A stretch of 64,000 nt of DNA from NCBI RefSeq assembly GCF_900109755.1, contig NZ_FOAR01000025.1, forward strand, positions 21,826 through 85,825. The letters are read 5' to 3'. The notes under the pieces are model-generated. The model was not told the origin of the DNA and made no database searches. It was given only the letters and a program-made list of their open reading frames with translations. This document shows positions 59,858 through 64,000 of this stretch, piece after piece. This DNA comes from Pseudomonas agarici (GTDB taxonomy: Bacteria > Pseudomonadota > Gammaproteobacteria > Pseudomonadales > Pseudomonadaceae). Numbering within the stretch: position 1 is the stretch's first letter; each line of letters starts with the position of its first letter. The translations under genes and the position numbers were made by a program.

Positions 59858-60298
59858 ATGAGTATCTTGAGCTTTATGAAAGAGGCGGGCGAGAAACTGA
59901 TCGACCTGCTGACTCCGGGCAACGCCCATGCCGGCGAGCAACTTAAAGGCCATATCGCCAAGGTCGGCCTGGGCAATCCGAATGTCCAGGCCACGGTGGA
60001 AGGCGACAAGGTCACGGTGACGGGAGCGGTGGCTAGCCAGGAAGAGAAGGAAAAGGTCCTGCTGGCACTGGGCAATATCGCCGGTATCGGCAGTGTCGAC
60101 GACCAGATCACCGTCAGAGGGCAGGCTCAGCCGGCGGCGCGGTTTGTCGAGGTGAAGAAGGGCGATACGCTGAGCAAGATCGCCAAGCAGGTCTATGGCG
60201 ACCCTAACCAGTACAACAAAATCTTCGAGGCCAATAAGCCGTTGTTGTCGCATCCGGACAAGATTTATCCAGGGCAGAAACTGCGAATCCCTGATTGA
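59858..60298 (+). CDS. BON-LysM domain protein (YgaU/Kbp-like)
   Basis: A 146-residue protein with an N-terminal BON domain (about 22-88, HIAKVGLGNPNVQATVEGDK) and a C-terminal LysM domain (about 97-145, FVEVKKGDTLSKIAKQVYGD). No signal peptide is visible. It matches E. coli YgaU/Kbp, a cytoplasmic potassium-binding protein of similar length (149). In E. coli it is induced by high osmolarity and stationary phase. It has its own promoter-like element and is convergent with yrfG. Confidence 0.9.
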   Translation: MSILSFMKEAGEKLIDLLTPGNAHAGEQLKGHIAKVGLGNPNVQATVEGDKVTVTGAVASQEEKEKVLLALGNIAGIGSVDDQITVRGQAQPAARFVEVKKGDTLSKIAKQVYGDPNQYNKIFEANKPLLSHPDKIYPGQKLRIPD

Positions 60299-60314
60299 TC
60301 GATAAGTGCCAGCC

Positions 60315-60344
60315 GTGGCGAGCTCGATCTGGCGGGCTCACCAC
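60315..60344. terminator. Hairpin between convergent BON-LysM gene and yrfG
   Basis: GTGGCGAGCTCG and CGGGCTCACCAC pair over 12 positions with one mismatch and one G-U around a 6-base loop. It fills the 51-base gap between two convergent stops, but without a T-run, so this is a weak call. Confidence 0.45.
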
Positions 60345-60349
60345 AATGA

Positions 60350-61012
60350 TCACAAGCCGTTGATCAGTTCGCGGTAGTCGGTGACTGCCGCGAACTCCTC
60401 GGTATCCTTGGGCCCCTTGCGACTGTCCGGCTCGCTTACCGCCAACAGGTGCGCTACGCCAAAGCGCTCGGCACTGCGCAGGATCGGTAGGGTGTCGTCG
60501 ATAAACAAGCTGCGCGCCGGATCAAAGCCGATATCGGCCTGCAACGCATCCCAGAACTGCGGGTCTTCCTTGGCAAAGCCGTAGTCATGGGAACTGATCA
60601 GCCGTTCGAAATATGCCGCCAGTTCGACTCGCTCCAACTTCAGCGACAACGAGTCGCGATGGGCATTGGTGATCAGGATCACTCGTTTGCCCGCCTGCCT
60701 GATCGCCGCCAGAAAGGTATCGGCATCCGGGCGCAGGGCGATCAGCTCGGCGGTCTCGCGCTTGAGTTCGCGCACCGGCAGCTTCAACTCGGCACTCCAG
60801 AAGTCCAGGCAATACCATTTCAACTGTCCGGCATGGTCTTTGAATAACCCTCCCAGCTGCGCCTCGGCCAACGCCAGGCTGATGCCGTGCAGTTCGGCAT
60901 AACGCCGGGGCAGGTGCTCCATCCAGAAGTGGTTGTCGTAATGCAGGTCGAGCAGGGTGCCGTCCATATCCAGCAGAACGGTATCGATGTCGTGCCAAGG
61001 TAATGAGGACAT
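60350..61012 (-). CDS. yrfG: HAD-family GMP/IMP nucleotidase YrfG
   Basis: A 220-residue HAD hydrolase. Motif I is LLDMDGTLLDLHYDNHFW, motif II is VILITNAHRDSL and motif III-IV is FAKEDPQFW with LFIDDTLPILRSA. YrfG of E. coli dephosphorylates GMP and IMP. The gene is divergent from nudE and cysQ, the same cluster as in other Pseudomonas. The ATG at 61012 (MSSLPWHDIDTVLLD) is preferred to one at 61054. Confidence 0.88.
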   Translation of the reverse strand: MSSLPWHDIDTVLLDMDGTLLDLHYDNHFWMEHLPRRYAELHGISLALAEAQLGGLFKDHAGQLKWYCLDFWSAELKLPVRELKRETAELIALRPDADTFLAAIRQAGKRVILITNAHRDSLSLKLERVELAAYFERLISSHDYGFAKEDPQFWDALQADIGFDPARSLFIDDTLPILRSAERFGVAHLLAVSEPDSRKGPKDTEEFAAVTDYRELINGL

Positions 61013-61151
61013 GGAAAACTTCTCGGCCAAGAAAATAAAGTAGGCAACAGGCAATTGGAAAAGCCACGGTATACAGTTTCCTGGAAAGCATCGCGAGCGC
61101 GGCAGCGTTCAAAGAGGCTGTATAGTAACCCGCTCACGCCAAGGAGCTTGC

Positions 61152-61718
61152 ATGCGCCAGAAACCCACCGTACTCGCCCGCGAAATTGTCGCCAGCAGCC
61201 GTCTGTTTCGTGTCGAACAGGTGCAGTTGCGTTTTTCCAACGGTGTCGAGCGTACCTATGAACGCCTGGTGGGCAAAGGCGCGGGTTATGGGGCGGTGAT
61301 GATCGTGGCGATGATCGATGCCGAGCATGCGTTGCTGGTCGAGGAATATTGCGGTGGCACCGACGAATACGAGCTATCGCTGCCCAAGGGCCTGATCGAG
61401 CCGGGCGAGGACGTGTTGGCGGCCGCTGAGCGTGAATTGAAAGAAGAAGCCGGTTACGGCGCCCGGCAACTGGAACACTTGACCGAGCTGTCTTTGTCTC
61501 CCGGCTACATGAGCCAGAAGATCCAGGTCGTCCTGGCCAGCGACCTTTATGAAGAACGCCTGGAGGGCGACGAACCGGAGCCGATGCGGATCGACCGGGT
61601 GAACCTGCGCGAGCTGTCCGGTTTGGTGCTGAACCCGCAGTTCAGCGAAGGGCGCGCACTGGCGGCGTTGTACCTGGCCCGGGACCTGTTGACCCAACGT
61701 GGAGTGTTTCAGCCATGA
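61152..61718 (+). CDS. nudE: ADP-compounds hydrolase NudE
   Basis: A 188-residue Nudix hydrolase acting on ADP-ribose, NADH and similar dinucleotides. The Nudix box GLIEPGEDVLAAAERELKEE continues into AGYG. AAGGAGC precedes the ATG by 6 bases. Its stop overlaps the cysQ start by four bases, so the two products are made together. Confidence 0.91.
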   Translation: MRQKPTVLAREIVASSRLFRVEQVQLRFSNGVERTYERLVGKGAGYGAVMIVAMIDAEHALLVEEYCGGTDEYELSLPKGLIEPGEDVLAAAERELKEEAGYGARQLEHLTELSLSPGYMSQKIQVVLASDLYEERLEGDEPEPMRIDRVNLRELSGLVLNPQFSEGRALAALYLARDLLTQRGVFQP

Positions 61719-62557
61719 GTGATCCGTTGTTGAATTTGCCGCACCCGTACCTGGCCCCAGTGATCGAACTGGCGCGCCGGGCGGGCGAGGCGATCCTGCC
61801 GTTCTGGCGTGCCGATGTCGAAGTAATGGACAAGGCCGATGCCTCGCCAGTGACGGCGGCGGACCTGGCGGCCCATCACCTGATTCTGGCCGGCCTGACC
61901 GCGCTGGACCCTAGCATTGCGGTGTTGTCCGAAGAGGACGCCGATATCCCCCAGCAGGTGCGCGCCGGTTGGCAGCGTTGGTGGCTGGTGGACCCGCTGG
62001 ACGGCACCAAGGAATTTATTGGCGGCAGCGACGAGTTCACCGTGAACATTGCCTTGATCGAGCAGGGTCGGGTGGTGTTCGGCGTGGTGTCGATGCCGAC
62101 CAATGGCCGCGTTTACTTCGGCGGCGCGGGGCTGGGCGCCTGGCGCGCGGATGCCGGCTTGGCGCCCGAGCCGATCCAGGTGCGCGAACTGCCGCCGACC
62201 GGTGCGGCGTTTACCGTGGTCGCCAGTCGTCGGCATTCGAGCCCCGAGCAGGAGCAATTGCTGGTTGGATTGAGCGCCAGCCTGGGTGAACTGCACTTGG
62301 CCAATATCGGCAGCTCGCTGAAGTTCTGTTTGCTGGCCGAAGGCGCGGCGGACTTTTATCCGCGCCTGGCGCCAACGTCCCAGTGGGACACGGCGGCGGC
62401 GCAGGGGGTGCTGGAGGGGGCCGGTGGCGAAGTGCTGGCGTTGAGCGGCGAGCGCTTGAGCTACCCGGCGCGCTCGTCGTTGCTCAACGGGTTTTTCCTG
62501 GCGTTGCCAGCGAAGGCACAGTGGCGGGGACAGTTGCCTGATTTACTGCACCGCTGA
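61715..62557 (+). CDS. cysQ: 3'(2'),5'-bisphosphate nucleotidase CysQ
   Basis: A 280-residue inositol-monophosphatase-fold phosphatase that converts PAP to AMP (and PAPS to APS), removing the toxic by-product of sulfate assimilation. Metal-site motifs: LSEEDADIP, WLVDPLDGTKEFI and SQWDTAAAQGVLEGAG. It runs coupled to nudE. Its stop codon lies in the left arm of the terminator hairpin. It is one more sulfur gene at the far end of the window from cysA. Confidence 0.92.
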   Translation: MSDPLLNLPHPYLAPVIELARRAGEAILPFWRADVEVMDKADASPVTAADLAAHHLILAGLTALDPSIAVLSEEDADIPQQVRAGWQRWWLVDPLDGTKEFIGGSDEFTVNIALIEQGRVVFGVVSMPTNGRVYFGGAGLGAWRADAGLAPEPIQVRELPPTGAAFTVVASRRHSSPEQEQLLVGLSASLGELHLANIGSSLKFCLLAEGAADFYPRLAPTSQWDTAAAQGVLEGAGGEVLALSGERLSYPARSSLLNGFFLALPAKAQWRGQLPDLLHR

Positions 62558-62606
62558 TGATCGGCCCCACGCAGGGCGTGGAAACAATCATCAGCGGTGC
62601 TTTCTT
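62548..62606 (+). terminator. Terminator overlapping the cysQ stop codon
   Basis: GCACCGCTGATGAT (62548-62561) and ATCATCAGCGGTGC (62587-62600) are perfectly complementary over 14 bases and are followed by TTTCTT. The 25-base loop holds a smaller hairpin, CCACGC / GCGTGG. The cysQ TGA (62555-62557) is inside the left arm. Confidence 0.75.
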
Positions 62607-62740
62607 CATTGTCACAACGGCTCTCAGCTTGCGCGCCCGTCACAACGACTTTATCGATAGCCCGAACGCCTTCGGCAGTACCGGCTCGTTTGAATAGCTG
62701 GCCAAGCAAGCGCAGGCCATGGGCAGGAATAGCGGCCATA

Positions 62741-62839
62741 TCAGGGCTCCCAACGATTTTGAGCGGATAAAACGGTTAAGAAATCTTCAGCAGCCGCATT
62801 GGGGTTGTTGGCTTGGCGCAGACGCTGGTCAATATTCAT
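62741..62839 (-). CDS. Possible 32-residue protein downstream of the toxin-immunity pair
   Basis: ATG at 62839 opens MNIDQRLRQANNPNAAAEDF, then a further 12 residues ending in EP. The composition is protein-like and helix-prone. The ribosome-binding site is weak and the gene lies beyond the terminator of the immunity gene. It may be the tail or head of a lost gene. I do not recognise it. Confidence 0.25.
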   Translation of the reverse strand: MNIDQRLRQANNPNAAAEDFLTVLSAQNRWEP

Positions 62840-62906
62840 GTCCCGGAGCAGCTCGCTGCCACCCGCGACATGGGCTGCGCCCCTCGATCAGGCGCTCAAG
62901 GGTACG

Positions 62907-62936
62907 ATCCCCACACCGCATTGGCGGTGTGGGGAT
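62907..62936 (-). terminator. Terminator after the Imm52-like gene
   Basis: Perfect 13-pair stem ATCCCCACACCGC / GCGGTGTGGGGAT with a 4-base loop, 12 bases past the minus-strand stop of the immunity gene. Confidence 0.75.
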
Positions 62937-62948
62937 TTCAATTCCAAC

Positions 62949-63683
62949 TCAAAGGAAACTTGGATCGGTTAACGGCAATAAATCAAGATCCACCATATCC
63001 ATTTCTATCTCATTGGTGCGACGGATATGTGCCATATTGGTTAGGTCGAATGGGTCATTAACGGCAACAATGATGGTGCCCTTTTTTGGGATGTTGATAA
63101 GTTCTGCGGCCAAAGGTAGTTGCTCAGCAGTTACTATTTTTGGTACAAATGCCATCCACCCAAGGCATTTGCGATGTGGGAATGTTGCAAAGATTCGCTT
63201 AAATGTCTTCGGGGATTTATGGTTTTTAATTCTAGCAATAACATCTACATATGCAAAGCTAGCATGCTCGATTTTTACCACCATACATAAAATTTCTTTA
63301 CATATACGAGTTGTTTCTTCAGGGCCAAATGCTTCTAGAGGATGCCAAATATCTATTCTCAAAAATCCTGATGTGGGGGAGATCCAAATAGTCGCGCATC
63401 CTTCTTTCTCAGGACCATCTACATCTCCGTCAGTGGTAGCGCGAACCGTAACTCCTTCATGTTCGTAGCCTTTATCAATACTCAATTTTAAGCGTTCGAT
63501 AAACGATTTTCGCTGGCGGAAAGATACAAATTTATCATCGGCGTTATTTAAACCACCAAACCAGTCTGAAAAGCTGGGATGTACGGTTGCCATTTTTTTA
63601 ATGATTTTATCTATTCGTGCGTAACCTTCCTCAGGAGAAAGGGCGCTCATTGGGATTTCTACGTCGATTTGTATTGTGATCAT
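62949..63683 (-). CDS. Immunity protein, Imm52-like
   Basis: A 244-residue soluble protein, clearly more AT-rich than the core genes around it. N-terminal MITIQIDVEIPMSALSPEEG and KMATVHPSFSDWFGGLNN, and a middle stretch FLRIDIWHPLEAFGPEETTR, recall the Imm52 family. It lies 83 bases downstream of the Tox-REase-5-like gene, and Imm52 proteins are usual partners of this toxin class (family knowledge). It should bind and block the toxin in the producer cell. If the toxin fold were another type, this would still be the immunity gene by position. Family name is by eye. Confidence 0.72.
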   Translation of the reverse strand: MITIQIDVEIPMSALSPEEGYARIDKIIKKMATVHPSFSDWFGGLNNADDKFVSFRQRKSFIERLKLSIDKGYEHEGVTVRATTDGDVDGPEKEGCATIWISPTSGFLRIDIWHPLEAFGPEETTRICKEILCMVVKIEHASFAYVDVIARIKNHKSPKTFKRIFATFPHRKCLGWMAFVPKIVTAEQLPLAAELINIPKKGTIIVAVNDPFDLTNMAHIRRTNEIEMDMVDLDLLPLTDPSFL

Positions 63684-63766
63684 ACGGCCACCATTTTTAT
63701 AGGTAAAGGGGTATAATTACATACTCGCGTATCGAGCCTTAATGCGTTAACAGCAAGCTCATAAGT

Positions 63767-64000
63767 TTAAGGTTCCATGAAGTGCCACTCTATCTTGGCT
63801 TGTGGGTGAGCATGCTCAATAGCTGTCTTTTGTCTATTAAGCTCTTTTTCAAAAGCAGGAAACATAACCTCTCTTGGGAATCCTCTTCGTGGCTTTCCTT
63901 CAGAGTCAATATGCTTCGCATACTTGCCTTTCGCATCCACGACCGTACACTTCTGCCGCCAAAATCCATCGAAATCCACGCCGTTATACTGCCACTCCAA
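63767..64000 (-). CDS. C-terminal end of a Tox-REase-5-type polymorphic toxin, truncated by the window edge
   Basis: The last 77 codons of a larger minus-strand gene that begins beyond the window. The sequence EWQYNGVDFDGFWRQKCTVV followed by DAKGKYAKHID, and the ending AKIEWHFMEP, are typical of the restriction-endonuclease-fold toxin domain Tox-REase-5. The DAK and nearby acidic residues fit a PD-(D/E)xK-like catalytic core. Such domains end type VI secretion effectors (for example TseT of P. aeruginosa) and other polymorphic toxins. What N-terminal delivery domain it carries (PAAR, Rhs, VgrG-linked) cannot be seen. Low GC and the following immunity gene support acquired origin. Confidence 0.75.
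   Translation of the reverse strand: MEWQYNGVDFDGFWRQKCTVVDAKGKYAKHIDSEGKPRRGFPREVMFPAFEKELNRQKTAIEHAHPQAKIEWHFMEP

Larger units (their letters stand above)
62607..62948. other. Mixed intergenic region between cysQ and the immunity gene
   Basis: About 340 bases with moderate GC. It holds a possible 32-codon minus-strand gene and, near the right end, a strong terminator for the immunity gene. No transposase remnant, tRNA or repeat is visible that would mark the border of the AT-rich right edge. Confidence 0.4.

Noticed and set aside
1..64000. CRISPR arrays, tRNA, rRNA, riboswitches, complete insertion sequences and prophage genes
   Set aside because: None was seen: no regularly spaced repeats, no tRNA-like cloverleaf with conserved loops, no transposase or phage structural gene.

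Overview
The window is a GC-rich bacterial chromosome segment from a Pseudomonas, most likely of the P. fluorescens group. The evidence is codon use, the spuI/spuABCDEFGH-hacB gene order, the tonB2-exbB-exbD, triABC and ssuEADCBF-lsfA groupings, and the yrfG-nudE-cysQ cluster, all familiar from Pseudomonas genomes. I saw no rRNA, tRNA, CRISPR array, prophage or complete insertion sequence.

Layout. 1-2.8 kb: the 3' part of the sulfate importer ATPase cysA, a frameshifted DUF962 pseudogene, a Crp/Fnr-type regulator and a LysR regulator. 3.2-8.0 kb: a TonB-ExbB-ExbD energiser, a small serine hydrolase, a short AAA+ sigma54-activator-like protein without a normal GAFTGA loop, and an orphan MetQ. 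8.2-13.4 kb: a TriABC-type RND pump with two adaptor lipoproteins. 13.7-18 kb: an aldo-keto reductase, a small membrane protein and a BetT choline transporter. 18.1-22.8 kb: serine acetyltransferase, D-cysteine desulfhydrase and a cystine ABC importer. 23.4-25 kb: an unknown two-repeat protein and a methyltransferase. 25-36.5 kb: the sulfonate block ssuEADCBF, lsfA, an OprD-type porin and tauABCD, followed by a TetR regulator. 37.3-48.2 kb: the polyamine block spuI/spuABCDEFGH. 48.4-53.4 kb: a type II toxin-antitoxin pair inserted before hacB, a thioredoxin-like membrane protein, a lysophospholipase-like hydrolase and a thioesterase remnant. 53.5-60.3 kb: a 24-residue microprotein with a membrane partner, a glycine-zipper protein, a formate-dehydrogenase-like molybdoenzyme with FdhD, a LysR regulator and a BON-LysM protein. 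60.3-62.6 kb: yrfG, nudE and cysQ. 62.9-64 kb: an AT-rich immunity gene (Imm52-like) and the C-terminal end of a Tox-REase-5-like toxin cut by the window edge.

How the genes fit together. The left half is dominated by sulfur scavenging. It covers import of sulfate, methionine, cystine, alkanesulfonates and taurine, desulfonation by SsuD/SsuE and TauD, peroxide defence by LsfA, cysteine biosynthesis and breakdown, and PAP(S) turnover by CysQ. A porin and a TonB system could provide the outer-membrane step. AT-rich leaders precede most of these units, which would suit CysB-type control (inference). The spu block imports putrescine and spermidine and degrades them through gamma-glutamylated intermediates.

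The least explained items are the GAFTGA-less AAA+ protein, two related copies of a non-coding element at 15.7 and 59.7 kb, the conserved-looking 24-residue microprotein, and the AT-rich toxin-immunity edge.
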